A DNA stretch of 43,953 bases from Deltaproteobacteria bacterium (GTDB taxonomy: Bacteria; Desulfobacterota; DSM-4660; Desulfatiglandales; B25-G16): assembly GCA_019310725.1 (NCBI GenBank), contig JAFDDT010000020.1, forward strand, positions 1 to 43,953, written 5' to 3'. The first letter of the stretch is position 1, and each line of letters opens with the position of its first letter. The notes below the pieces were generated by a model. The model saw nothing but the letters and a program-made list of their open reading frames with translations. It ran no database searches and was not told the origin of the DNA. Of this stretch, positions 1 to 9,701 are shown one piece after another. Both the position numbers and the translations under genes were made by a program.

Positions 1-82
1 TTTTGACATATGCAACCTCCTGTCACAAAAGAATAAAGTATCAGTCGCTAAATTCTTTACAAGTCCTTGAAAAAGACGTCAT

Positions 83-1999
83 CTATGACATTAAAGAAGG
101 CAAGAACAGGGCCAGGGCTGGAAAGACGATAATAAAGGCAACCCGCACCACATCCGCCATGAGAAATGGGAATATCCCCTTGAATATCGTACCCAAAGGA
201 ACATCCTTGGCCACACCGCTGAGGGCAAAAACGTTGATCCCCACCGGTGGAGTGATCTGTCCCATCTCAGCCATAGTAACAATGATCACGCCGAACCATA
301 TGGGGTTGTAGCCCAGGCCTACAACTACTGGGAAGAAAATGGGCACCGTAAGAATAATGGCGGGTATAATAGGCATAATGCAGCCGAGGACAATATAGAC
401 GCACAACAGAGCTATGAGAGTAACCACGTTGGGCACAGGCAGGGCAACCACGAAGTCAGCCAGCATGAAGGGGATCTGAGACATTGTAAGGAAGTAGCCA
501 AAAATCTCAGCGCCAATCAACATCAAAAAGAGCATGGCCGTGTTTTTGATGGTATCGGTGAGAGAGGCAAGCAGGTTTCGCCGGTTAAACTTTCCATTAA
601 GTATACCAAGCAACAGCGCTCCAAAGGCACCAACCCCGGCCGCTTCTGTGGGGGTAAATATCCCCACATAAATGCCACCTATCACCAGAATAAATAGAAC
701 CAGTATGCCCCATGTACCCTTAAGGGAGACGAACTTCTCCCTTAGGGTTGAAGAGGGTCCAGGAGGTCCGAGTGCTGGCCTAATCTTGCACAGGATATAT
801 ATGGTAAAAATATACAAGACAGCCTCCATTAAGCCGGGGATGATGCCCGCGACAAAGAGTTTGCCGATGGACTCCTCGGTAAGACTTGCGTAAATTATGA
901 AGGGAATGCTGGGCGGAATTAGAATGCCGATGCTGCCTCCGGCAGCAACACAGCCACAGGCCATACTGTCGGCGTATTTGTATCTTTGCATCTCCGGCAC
1001 GGATATGGTCCCCATGGTTACGGCAGTTGCCAGGCTGGAACCACTCACCGCCGCGAAACCAGCGCAACCACCCACCGTTGCCATTGCTAGTCCTCCCGGC
1101 ATTCTTCCCACCCAATTCCGTAGGGTAGTATAAATATCCTTGCTGAGTTCGGCATGGAAGCAAAGAAGGCCCATAAGAATAAAAAGGGGGATGGTGCTCA
1201 AAGCATGACTTGAGGCGGACCTAAAGGGAGACATCCCGAGTATGTTGAGAGCGGCATCCGGGTTGACCAGATAAGCGAATCCCAGGAACCCGACCACTGC
1301 CATAACCGGACCAATCGACATTTGGGAAAAAAGCAGCACTATCATCAAACATACGCCAAATACACCGGCGACTGGCCTGCCTATCTCCCACGGCAGCCAC
1401 CCAAACCACACCGGAAAGGTTGATAGCAGCAAGACTAACAGGCCATCCAACAAGAGCCACCGCCAGGGCTTCTGACAGTCTCTCAGCACGTCAGCCAGTG
1501 AGTCAACAAGGTCTATAACAAACACCAGGCAGAGCAGGGCACTCCCAAAGGCCACCACCCACAAAAACGGGAAGTTTGGGATATACAGTAGCCCGGAGCA
1601 CGTACCCTCAGCCCGCAAGAACTCTGCCTGGGCTATGCTCCGCCAGGTTATCAAAATAAACCCGCCCAGGCAGAGAAGATAGGTGGCGCTATTGATGACC
1701 GCCTGAGTCCCGGCTGATAGACGACTTGTCAGAAGCGTAATGGAAAGGTGGCCTTTCTTGGTTTGGGTATACGCCAACCCAAAGAAAACCAATAGGACCA
1801 GCATGAATTCAACAAGTTCATAGCTCCCTTTTATGGGGCGGTTAAAGAAATAGCGCAGTATGACATCCCCTGTAATGAGAAACACCATCACTGCGAGCAC
1901 GCCACGTGCTACGCTATCGGTCATGTGGCTTAATGGGTTGGCCACCCCCTCTATAGCGCGGGCACTTTTTTCCAACCGTATTATCGAAGGACGTTCCAT
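83..1999 (-). CDS. TRAP transporter fused small+large permease (DctQM)
   Basis: 638 aa ORF. N-terminal DctQ-like 4-TM region (DVILRYFFNRPIKGSYELVEFMLVLLVFFGLAYTQTKKGHLSI) followed by DctM-like region (STIPLFILMGLLCFHAELSKDIY...GGCAGFAAVSGSSLATAVTMG...GGSIGILIPPSIPFIIYA...TPTEAAGVGAFGAL). Confidence 0.93.
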   Translation of the reverse strand: MERPSIIRLEKSARAIEGVANPLSHMTDSVARGVLAVMVFLITGDVILRYFFNRPIKGSYELVEFMLVLLVFFGLAYTQTKKGHLSITLLTSRLSAGTQAVINSATYLLCLGGFILITWRSIAQAEFLRAEGTCSGLLYIPNFPFLWVVAFGSALLCLVFVIDLVDSLADVLRDCQKPWRWLLLDGLLVLLLSTFPVWFGWLPWEIGRPVAGVFGVCLMIVLLFSQMSIGPVMAVVGFLGFAYLVNPDAALNILGMSPFRSASSHALSTIPLFILMGLLCFHAELSKDIYTTLRNWVGRMPGGLAMATVGGCAGFAAVSGSSLATAVTMGTISVPEMQRYKYADSMACGCVAAGGSIGILIPPSIPFIIYASLTEESIGKLFVAGIIPGLMEAVLYIFTIYILCKIRPALGPPGPSSTLREKFVSLKGTWGILVLFILVIGGIYVGIFTPTEAAGVGAFGALLLGILNGKFNRRNLLASLTDTIKNTAMLFLMLIGAEIFGYFLTMSQIPFMLADFVVALPVPNVVTLIALLCVYIVLGCIMPIIPAIILTVPIFFPVVVGLGYNPIWFGVIIVTMAEMGQITPPVGINVFALSGVAKDVPLGTIFKGIFPFLMADVVRVAFIIVFPALALFLPSLMS

Positions 2000-2131
2000 A
2001 ATTCCAAACTCCTAGCACCCCCTGCAGGGTAACCTCAAAGTCCAGGGTATGGGTATCTTTTTTTTGGTTATGCCCTATGACATGGCCCTGGCACCCCGTG
2101 CCACAAATTCGTCACATTGGAATGGCAAGAT

Positions 2132-2210
2132 GAGATTGCTTCGCTTCGCTCGCAATGACAAAATGCCCTTATCGCTGTCATTCATTGCAAGGTACGGCCG
2201 AAGCAATCTC
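2132..2210. repeat. REP-like inverted repeat between dctP and dctQM
   Basis: gagattgcttcgcttcgctcgcaatgac (2132-2159) and gtcattcattgcaaggtacggccgaagcaatctc (2177-2210) are imperfect reverse complements; resembles the common GAGATTGCTTCGCTTCGCTCGCAATGAC intergenic repeat. Confidence 0.75.
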
Positions 2211-2306
2211 AGCGAAAGTACTTTCGCAAGAGCGGTCTGCTAATGCATACAAGAAGAACCCTTGTGAGTAGATTAATACCGAGAAGAGCCCTAAAAGAGA
2301 AGCTTC

Positions 2307-3386
2307 TTATGGCTGCCATAAAAGGTCTACTGGTCTAATCCATTGTCCCCTGTATTTCTCTACCAGGTTTATGGTCTCATCTAATATCGCTCGACCAGGG
2401 AGTCCCTTGGCATCCATCTTGGAAGCCCACTTGTCCCATACAGGTCTGGCTGTCGCTTTCCACCGTGCAAATTCCGCTGGTGAAAGGTTGAAAATTTCAT
2501 GACCGCCCTTCTTAGCGATTTTGTAGGCATTGCTCTTCTCATAGTTAACGGCAGCAACGTGCCACACGGGGCCATTGGAAGCGACACAGGTTATTTTTTC
2601 CTGGATTTCGGGAGAAAAACTGTTCCATGTTTTTTTATTCATTACTGTACAGCATGGCCAGGTACTGATGTGACAATTAGTGTGATATTTTGTTACCTCG
2701 TATATCTTCCAGCCCTTCCAGGCTCCCCAGGCTATGGATACACCATCTACCACTCCCTTCTCCAGGCTTGGGTAAAATGCAGGGGTGCCCATCACGACCG
2801 GAACAGCTCCCAGCGCTTCCAGCGTCGGTGCGACGGAAGCCTGGGTCGCTATCTTCATGCCCTTGAGATCCTCCAGCTTCTTAACCGGCTTCTTACTGGT
2901 GTGGATTTCAATGGGTAGGGTAGACCACAGCCACAGGACATGTACATTACCATGCTCCTTCCTCAGTTCCGGGAACTTCTTGTATAGCTCATGAAAAACC
3001 TTGGTGGACACCTCTGTGGAAGGAGTCATGAAGGGGAGCGCAATTACGTGGACCAACGGAAACTGCCCAGGGGTGTGGGCTTGCTGGGTGTACGTTATAT
3101 CGGCAATACCCTTCACGACCGCATTATATGCATCCTTGGTCTTGGCCAAAGTTCCACCGTAATAAATCTTTACGGTTACTTGTCCATTTGTAGCCTTCTC
3201 GATTTGTTGGGCAAGGGGTTTATAGACACCGGGAACCAAGCCAACTTTTGGTCCGAAATGCAAAGAAAGGCTCAATTCCTTTGCCGTGACCACTGACGGT
3301 GCTGCCACGAGCAGCAGAGCTATCAATACTAAAATCAGGCCAATACCGCTTGCCAAAGTCAATGATCTCGTTTTTTTCATTTGCAT
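2307..3386 (-). CDS. TRAP transporter substrate-binding protein (DctP family)
   Basis: 359 aa with signal-like N-terminus (LTLASGIGLILVLIALLLVAAPSVVTAKE) and DctP features (LEDLKGMKIATQ...VPVVMGTPAFYPSLEKGVVDGVSIAWGAWKGWKIYEVTKYH). Confidence 0.9.
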   Translation of the reverse strand: MQMKKTRSLTLASGIGLILVLIALLLVAAPSVVTAKELSLSLHFGPKVGLVPGVYKPLAQQIEKATNGQVTVKIYYGGTLAKTKDAYNAVVKGIADITYTQQAHTPGQFPLVHVIALPFMTPSTEVSTKVFHELYKKFPELRKEHGNVHVLWLWSTLPIEIHTSKKPVKKLEDLKGMKIATQASVAPTLEALGAVPVVMGTPAFYPSLEKGVVDGVSIAWGAWKGWKIYEVTKYHTNCHISTWPCCTVMNKKTWNSFSPEIQEKITCVASNGPVWHVAAVNYEKSNAYKIAKKGGHEIFNLSPAEFARWKATARPVWDKWASKMDAKGLPGRAILDETINLVEKYRGQWIRPVDLLWQP

Positions 3387-3527
3387 ACCTCCTACGAAGA
3401 CTTATTGTGTATGTTGCCCAAGAATTTGCCTTACCAGAGGGTAATCTGCCACCAACGACGCCTCTGGCATTTTGACAATTGTCCTTTGAAAGCAATCACC
3501 CCCTTTCAGTTAGATCAAGGTTCAGGG

Positions 3528-4670
3528 TCATGCTGGACTGAATGCCTTGGGTCCATAGACCCGGTTCAGCCATTCGAACTTTTCTGGGTCCAGCGGTTTT
3601 CCCTTAAGCCCCTCGTAGTCAGGGCCATAGCGATAAGCACGGAAGATGACATTGCTGTGACCTAGAATTGGATAGGGGTGGTAGAAGGGATTAATAAAAT
3701 CCCAAACCAATTCTTTCTCGGCTGTCACCTCAAAGATTCTGCCTGAAGGTCCCTCACAAATCAGGGTGTTGCCATTGGGTAGTCGTTGAGCACCAGAGAG
3801 AAAGGCGGCGACAAACTCATCAGAAGGGTTACCCTTATACTCCCACTCAATCTCATTCGTCTTGGGGTTGACCTCCAGCACGCGGGAGTAGCCCTGTATT
3901 TCACCCTGACGATGGGCCCCATTATCAAACACCAGGATATTGCCGTTGTCTAACATGGTAGGGTCATGGGGGTGTGCCAGCTCTCCCGGTCCCCAGCGCC
4001 ATTTAAGATCGCCGGTGCCTTTATCAATAATGGCAATGGTGTCAAGGGACAAAAGGGTGGTCATGATGTTCCCATCGGGTAGGACAATGCAGGAGTTGCC
4101 GTGGGTCCACTCTTCCCGCTTGCAAAGGGGGCAGATTGCATCAGTCTCTGGATTCAGGTGCTCGTATGCCTGCCACTCCCAGGCTACCTCACCATCAGGT
4201 GTAATCTCCCGGAAGGAGTCGGTCCACATAACCTGTTTTCGCTCGGTTCCTGGAATGCCACCCTTAACCGTTTCAGCAATATCGTCGGGCACAGACACCC
4301 ACCTGAGCGTCATGGTATTTCCGTTGTCCATACGACAAAAACTATGGTGGAGAAACACATCCTCATATTTCCATATAAGGTTACCGTCCCAATCTGCCTC
4401 AAGTAGATTGCCTCCCCCGCCACCGAATTCTGGCAGCGGTCTTTCAGGGAGTCTGGCAGCGTAAAGAAGGTTGCCATTAGACAAAATTACCCCATGGCAT
4501 CCTGGGGTGTGAGGCATTGTCCATTGATGAACGATACGCCCTTGCATGTCTATCAGCCACACATCCCTTCCCCCCATAGGGGCAAACAATGTATAACCCT
4601 TATATGCCTTTGATGGGTTATAATGGATTACCGAATGTTGAGTTATCCGTGTCATTGTTGCACATCCCAA
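3528..4670 (-). CDS. Arylsulfotransferase (ASST)-like beta-propeller protein
   Basis: 380 aa with repeated propeller motifs: CHGVILSNGNLLYAA, HHSFCRMDNGNTM, THGNSCIVLPDGNIM, HPHDPTMLDNGNILVFDNG, GAQRLPNGNTLICEG. Typical of the arylsulfotransferase family; no obvious signal peptide. Confidence 0.75.
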   Translation of the reverse strand: MGCATMTRITQHSVIHYNPSKAYKGYTLFAPMGGRDVWLIDMQGRIVHQWTMPHTPGCHGVILSNGNLLYAARLPERPLPEFGGGGGNLLEADWDGNLIWKYEDVFLHHSFCRMDNGNTMTLRWVSVPDDIAETVKGGIPGTERKQVMWTDSFREITPDGEVAWEWQAYEHLNPETDAICPLCKREEWTHGNSCIVLPDGNIMTTLLSLDTIAIIDKGTGDLKWRWGPGELAHPHDPTMLDNGNILVFDNGAHRQGEIQGYSRVLEVNPKTNEIEWEYKGNPSDEFVAAFLSGAQRLPNGNTLICEGPSGRIFEVTAEKELVWDFINPFYHPYPILGHSNVIFRAYRYGPDYEGLKGKPLDPEKFEWLNRVYGPKAFSPA

Positions 4671-4712
4671 TTATGCACGTTCTGGGCTCAGCATAGTGCC
4701 CTCAAATGCTCA

Positions 4713-6023
4713 TTATCTCATCATACTCGGCAAGAAAGTGGCAATTCCAGGAATTAGCATAACCGCAAGTACCCCGATAAAATGCAGTGATACAAAGGGA
4801 AGAACTCCCAGCCAAATATCCTTCATGGTCACCCCGGCAGGGGCAATGCCTTTGGCCACAAAGAGGTTCATCCCAAAGGGAGGCGTCATCACCCCAACCT
4901 CAATGTTCATCATAATGAGTACGGCAAACCAAATCGGATCAAAGCCTAATTGATACACGATAGGCATATAAATGGGGATCATGATAAACATGATGGCCAT
5001 GGATTCCATAAAGATGCCCATGACGAATATGGCAAGCTGCATCAGGATCAATATCCACCACCTATTTATGTCAAGCCCCGTCACAAAGCTAGCGAGCTCA
5101 GAACTGGCGCCTGTTATGGCAAGTATTTGGCTGAAGGCCTTTGATCCCGTAAAGATCAAAAAGATCATGGATGATATCCTAACCGTTTGACTAACGGATA
5201 TCGAAAAGTTCTTCCAGGTCAATTTTCTATAAGCTGCGGCTATGAGAATGCTTCCAGCAGCACCGAGGGCAGCAGCCTCTGTTGGAGAAGCCACACCTAG
5301 ATAAATCAAACCAACCACCAGGAAAATAAGCCCGCCCATACTGATGAGATGCTTGCTCTCCATTATTTTTTCCTTCAATGACACGTGTTCAAATTCAATC
5401 TTGGGAGCGAGATGGGGAAGGTATGTCGCTAGGATCGTCACAAGTAAAACATAGCTGATGGACAAAACAAGACCGGGAAGGAGCCCGGCGATCAAGAGCT
5501 TTCCTGTGGAAAGATCGGAAAGTGACGCGTAGATGACCATGAGGATGCTTGGGGGAATAAGGATAGCCAGTCCGGCGCCACCGATAACAGTTCCGGTATA
5601 GAGTCTTTTATGATAACCTCTTTTATCCATCTCGGGCATCATGATAGATCCCACGGCCGCACATGATGCCATGCTTGCCCCGGATAGGGCACCAAACAGG
5701 GTTGCTGAGGCTATGGATATAATGGCAAGATTGCCAGGTAATCTCTGCAACCATTTATGAACGGCATTAAAGCTTAATTCGATGGTTCCCGTATGTGTTA
5801 GAGTTTCGCCCATGAGGATAAAGAGAGGGATTGCCACCATGGGAAAATTGGCCACACTGGCATACGAACTCGTGGCAAGCAGATTGAGCATGATCTCTCC
5901 GCCGCATAAAAAATAAAGACCGATTATATTTATAATTGCAAAGGCAAAGGCTACGGGCAGGCCTGTGGAAAAAAAGAATAGAATAGCAACTCCCAAAAGT
6001 AACAGCTCTAAATACCAGACCAC
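4713..6023 (-). CDS. TRAP transporter large permease (DctM)
   Basis: 436 aa; VAIPLFILMGETLTHTGTIELSF, GALSGASMASCAAVGSIMMPEM, GGAGLAILIPPSILMVIYASLSD, SPTEAAALGAAGSI. Confidence 0.95.
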   Translation of the reverse strand: MVWYLELLLLGVAILFFFSTGLPVAFAFAIINIIGLYFLCGGEIMLNLLATSSYASVANFPMVAIPLFILMGETLTHTGTIELSFNAVHKWLQRLPGNLAIISIASATLFGALSGASMASCAAVGSIMMPEMDKRGYHKRLYTGTVIGGAGLAILIPPSILMVIYASLSDLSTGKLLIAGLLPGLVLSISYVLLVTILATYLPHLAPKIEFEHVSLKEKIMESKHLISMGGLIFLVVGLIYLGVASPTEAAALGAAGSILIAAAYRKLTWKNFSISVSQTVRISSMIFLIFTGSKAFSQILAITGASSELASFVTGLDINRWWILILMQLAIFVMGIFMESMAIMFIMIPIYMPIVYQLGFDPIWFAVLIMMNIEVGVMTPPFGMNLFVAKGIAPAGVTMKDIWLGVLPFVSLHFIGVLAVMLIPGIATFLPSMMR

Positions 6024-6279
6024 CTAAATCCCTCCTGCTGTTTCTTCAGGTGAACAAGATTTCTGAACATGATGATACAAGACCATAGCTAGCATTGATG
6101 AAAAGAATATGCTCCCCAAAGACGGATCAAAGAAAAAACAAGCATTATTCATATCCAAAAATAGATCACCGCGGCTTCAACACGCTGTACTGGTTTAGAT
6201 TGCGGAAAAATGATGGCCAGCCTCGTGGCTGTTCTTCAACGATAGGGGTTTGCTGAATCTCTTGATGTTCATGGCCTTT

Positions 6280-6804
6280 TCATTCATAGCTGGCATCCTC
6301 ATCAATAAGATACAAAAGAGTAGTGAATAATTTTCTTAGCCACTCCACACATAACATAAGACAGCCAAAGGGTATGATTACTTTAATGGGGAACTGATAC
6401 ATCGAAATTGGTGCTGTAAACATGGTTTTTGCTTGAAGAACATCACAGGCTTCCATCAGGGAGTACCAGCCAACTACGGCACAGGCGAGCAGACCTATCA
6501 GGCTGGTAAAAACAGATAGGAAAGCCCTATGGCGTTGGTTTAGCAGGTTAACGACCAGGTCTACCCTCACATGGCCGTTGTGTTTCAGGACATAGGCTGC
6601 TGCTAGAAACGTGCTATAAACCAGTACATATTCGGAATAATAATAAACCCATATTACTGGTTTTCCGAAAAAGTACCTCCCAATGACATCAATGGTGATG
6701 GTTGCCATGCAAAAGACGATCAGAAATCCCGCTATTCTGGAAAACGCAAAATTCAATACCTCAAGAACTCTATCAGCCCTTTCATATAAGTATTTGGTTT
6801 TCAA
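6280..6804 (-). CDS. TRAP transporter small permease (DctQ)
   Basis: 174 aa four-TM protein with TIDVIGRYFFGKPVIWVYYYSEYVLVYSTFLAAAYVLKHNGHVRVDL. Confidence 0.92.
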   Translation of the reverse strand: MKTKYLYERADRVLEVLNFAFSRIAGFLIVFCMATITIDVIGRYFFGKPVIWVYYYSEYVLVYSTFLAAAYVLKHNGHVRVDLVVNLLNQRHRAFLSVFTSLIGLLACAVVGWYSLMEACDVLQAKTMFTAPISMYQFPIKVIIPFGCLMLCVEWLRKLFTTLLYLIDEDASYE

Positions 6805-6818
6805 TTTTTCTCACTCCC

Positions 6819-6869
6819 AAAAAAAGGTTTGCTGCCTATCCCCTGTGTGAAATGGGGGGGGTAGGCAGC
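6819..6869 (-). terminator. Intrinsic terminator/attenuator hairpin between dctP and dctQ
   Basis: Minus strand: gctgcctacccc...ggggataggcagc stem (6831-6869, one imperfect position) followed by aaacc and a 7-nt T run (A run at 6819-6825 on +). Confidence 0.8.
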
Positions 6870-6877
6870 CATCGTGT

Positions 6878-7888
6878 CTAGAAATATGGTCTCAGCATTT
6901 CGCTAAGCTGAGGACCGTATTTTGGACATTTTTTCAAATACCATTCCTCAACATCATCAACGCGGGCCTTATTGAATTTTTTCATCTCTGCTTCTGGCAT
7001 ATCAAATATTTTCATACCTATCGTTTTGAAATAGGCCATATTTTTCCCTTGCAACCCATTATAGAGGCCATAATGTTCGTATATGATATGGTCCCATTCT
7101 TCTTCCATAACTTTTCTTATTTCGGGGTCCAGGGAATTCCATTTATCCTTGTTGATAAAGGTGGTCTGTTTGAATTCCATCAAGGGCGCAGTCATATATT
7201 TTGCAAATTCATGGAGCTTGAAGTCAGCGACGGTCACGGCATTGATGAATCCACCGTCCACAATACCGCGCTGCATGGCCTCATAGACTTCATGAAGGGG
7301 CATAGAAACAGCGGCGGAGTTCAATCGTTTGGCTATACGGCTGCCAATGGGACCTGGGGCCCTGAACTTGAGTCCTCTCATGTCTGCTACCGAATGTACC
7401 TCTTTTTTTGCGGTAAGAACATACATCGGTCCATCACCGAGGGGTCCTCCTAACACATGGACGTTCACCCTTTCCCCAACGGCCTTTCTGAAAAGCTCCA
7501 TAAATCCCGGCACCTTGTAACAATCCCGCCATGCCCACGGCCTGAGGACGGTATAGATGGTCAACTCTGGTATCACGCCCGTATGATACGCCAGTGGGGT
7601 ATAGACCAAATCAAAGACCCCCTTGCCCACAGAAGTAACTGCCTCCGGAACCGCGACAACCTGGCGCATGGATCCCACAATTTTTATTTCAACCTTGTCT
7701 CCTATTCGGTTTTCCACTGCCTCCTTTAATCTGAGTATTGGATAATTTTGATAATATTTTGATGGTGGTAAAAAAGAGACCGATCTCATGACAACCTTTT
7801 TTGCCGCCACTGCGTTAGTGACCGAGATCGTAAAGAAACAACAGCTTACAAATAGAATTGCTACAAAAAGAGCGATGAGCTTTTTCAT
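6878..7888 (-). CDS. TRAP transporter substrate-binding protein (DctP family)
   Basis: 336 aa, signal peptide-like start (KKLIALFVAILFVSCCFFTISVTNAVAA), MRGLKFRAPGPIGSRIAKRLNSAAVSMPLHEVYEAMQRGIVDG. Confidence 0.92.
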   Translation of the reverse strand: MKKLIALFVAILFVSCCFFTISVTNAVAAKKVVMRSVSFLPPSKYYQNYPILRLKEAVENRIGDKVEIKIVGSMRQVVAVPEAVTSVGKGVFDLVYTPLAYHTGVIPELTIYTVLRPWAWRDCYKVPGFMELFRKAVGERVNVHVLGGPLGDGPMYVLTAKKEVHSVADMRGLKFRAPGPIGSRIAKRLNSAAVSMPLHEVYEAMQRGIVDGGFINAVTVADFKLHEFAKYMTAPLMEFKQTTFINKDKWNSLDPEIRKVMEEEWDHIIYEHYGLYNGLQGKNMAYFKTIGMKIFDMPEAEMKKFNKARVDDVEEWYLKKCPKYGPQLSEMLRPYF

Positions 7889-8030
7889 TTTCCTCCTCCT
7901 TGATTATTGATTCTTAACGCTTACTAACGGTCATCAAGAAATACGATTGCCCTATCCTCACCTCCTTTCCAAATGGCTTTAAGTGGACCAAAATCTATCG
8001 AACCCCAGAACCACTTACAAATTGATGACT

Positions 8031-9677
8031 CTATGAAGTTCCAATTTTCCTTTTGATGTCTTCTTCCAATGCCCTCTTGTCAAGTTTTCTTGCCTTTGTT
8101 AAGGGTAAGGAGTCGATGAATTCAACCCTCTCCGGGAGTTGGAGCACCGAGGCATTTTTGCTCTTTAAGAAGGAGATGATGTCATCAAAACTCAGCTTGG
8201 CCCCTGGCTTAGACTGAATATATGCACAGGGCCTTTCTCCCAACTCCGGATCGGGCATGCCAATAACGGCGACAGCATCAACCTCTGGATGCGTGACGAT
8301 TAAGTTTTCTATTTCAACAGCACTAATGCTCTCACCGCCTCGCTTAATAACCTCCCTCAGCCTTCCGGTTAGTATGATATTGCCTGAATCATCGAACATC
8401 GCCAGGTCACCAGTTCTGAAGAATCCATCCTTATCGAATGCCTTTTCGTTCTCCTCAGGGGCATTGTAATAGCCAGTAAATACGCCAGGTCCTTTGACAA
8501 CGAGTTCTCCCGAGGTATTTGGTGGCAGTTCTTTGCCTTTCTCACCAACAACTTTATACGTATCGTAAGGGCAGGTTGGTTTTCCGACCGTGCGATAGAC
8601 CATTTCAATATCATCGTTCAACCTGGTCTGGACGTTCATGCCTTCGGTTCCTCCGTAGGCATTGATATAGATGCAGCCAAGCTTTTCACATATGCCTCTG
8701 ATCAGTCCCATCGGGCTTGCGCCACCACCACAATACATCTTTTGCAGGGAACTCATGTCGTAGTCCTTTAAGCCCTCAAAATTGACTAACCTATAGGCCA
8801 AGGCTGGAGTCCAAGCCAACGCTGTTATCCTCTCCCTCTCAATCGCTCTACAGATGTCTCCCGGTTCAGTAGAATCCAGCATAACTACTTTCCCAAAGGT
8901 GAAAATGGTTGGAATTACCCCGATACTGGAAGTCAGGTCATGCCCTACAGGAGCAACGGCTAATAGGGTATCGTTACTATTCAGTTCCCATCCCCTGGCC
9001 ACGTATTCTGCCCTGCAGAGGTAATCGTTGTGGGTTCGGGGGACGACCTTTGGCAATCCTGTCGTCCCGCCCGTTGGTCCCATATGAGCCACTTGCATTG
9101 GGTCAGGCCTTATCTCAGCCAGTTTGGAGAGATTCTCCTGGCTTAATTCCGCATCGTCGATGAGCTTCTCTAAGTTGGACAGTCCCTTTTGATGTTTTCC
9201 TCTGACAACAATAACGTGTTTGGTTTGCGGATTGTCCTTCAAGACACCATCTATAATGGGTAAATAATCAACCTTCCCATATGTGTCTGGCACTATCCAG
9301 GCAGCTGCGTCCGTTAGGTGGCACAGATGGTTAATTTCATATTGGCGATACCTGGCGATCAACAGAACGGGGATCGCCCCGATCTTTTGAAGTGCAAAAT
9401 AAGAGTAGACAAACTCGTTCCAGTTCGGCAACTGAACTAAAACTCGGTCTTTCTCTTTGACACCCAGCTCCACCAGGCTGATAGCCAACCTGTTTGCCTT
9501 TTCCCGAACCTGGGAATAGGTTAAGCGACTTCTGTCATCAACAAGGGCCTCTTTGTCAGGATAGATATCTGCGGCCTTATCGAGTATATCGCCGAAGGTA
9601 AGACCTGCCCACCACCGAAGCCTATTGTATTTTTCAGCATCTTCTTTCCTATACGGGGTAAATCCCTCTAGGAACAT
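8031..9677 (-). CDS. AMP-dependent acyl/aryl-CoA synthetase (2,3-DHB-AMP ligase-like)
   Basis: 548 aa; adenylation motifs GPTGGTTGLPKVVPRTHNDY, YGGTEG, TGDLAMFDDSGNIILTGRLREVIKRGGESISAVEIEN, terminal PLTKARKLDKRAL. Confidence 0.92.
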   Translation of the reverse strand: MFLEGFTPYRKEDAEKYNRLRWWAGLTFGDILDKAADIYPDKEALVDDRSRLTYSQVREKANRLAISLVELGVKEKDRVLVQLPNWNEFVYSYFALQKIGAIPVLLIARYRQYEINHLCHLTDAAAWIVPDTYGKVDYLPIIDGVLKDNPQTKHVIVVRGKHQKGLSNLEKLIDDAELSQENLSKLAEIRPDPMQVAHMGPTGGTTGLPKVVPRTHNDYLCRAEYVARGWELNSNDTLLAVAPVGHDLTSSIGVIPTIFTFGKVVMLDSTEPGDICRAIERERITALAWTPALAYRLVNFEGLKDYDMSSLQKMYCGGGASPMGLIRGICEKLGCIYINAYGGTEGMNVQTRLNDDIEMVYRTVGKPTCPYDTYKVVGEKGKELPPNTSGELVVKGPGVFTGYYNAPEENEKAFDKDGFFRTGDLAMFDDSGNIILTGRLREVIKRGGESISAVEIENLIVTHPEVDAVAVIGMPDPELGERPCAYIQSKPGAKLSFDDIISFLKSKNASVLQLPERVEFIDSLPLTKARKLDKRALEEDIKRKIGTS

Positions 9678-9701
9678 GGGGATACCTCCTCAACACTCCC
9701 C

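Noticed and set aside
780-1163. 127-aa antisense-frame ORF inside dctQM (and many similar shadow ORFs throughout)
   Set aside because: Same-strand or opposite-strand shadow frames of strongly supported genes; no independent coding evidence.
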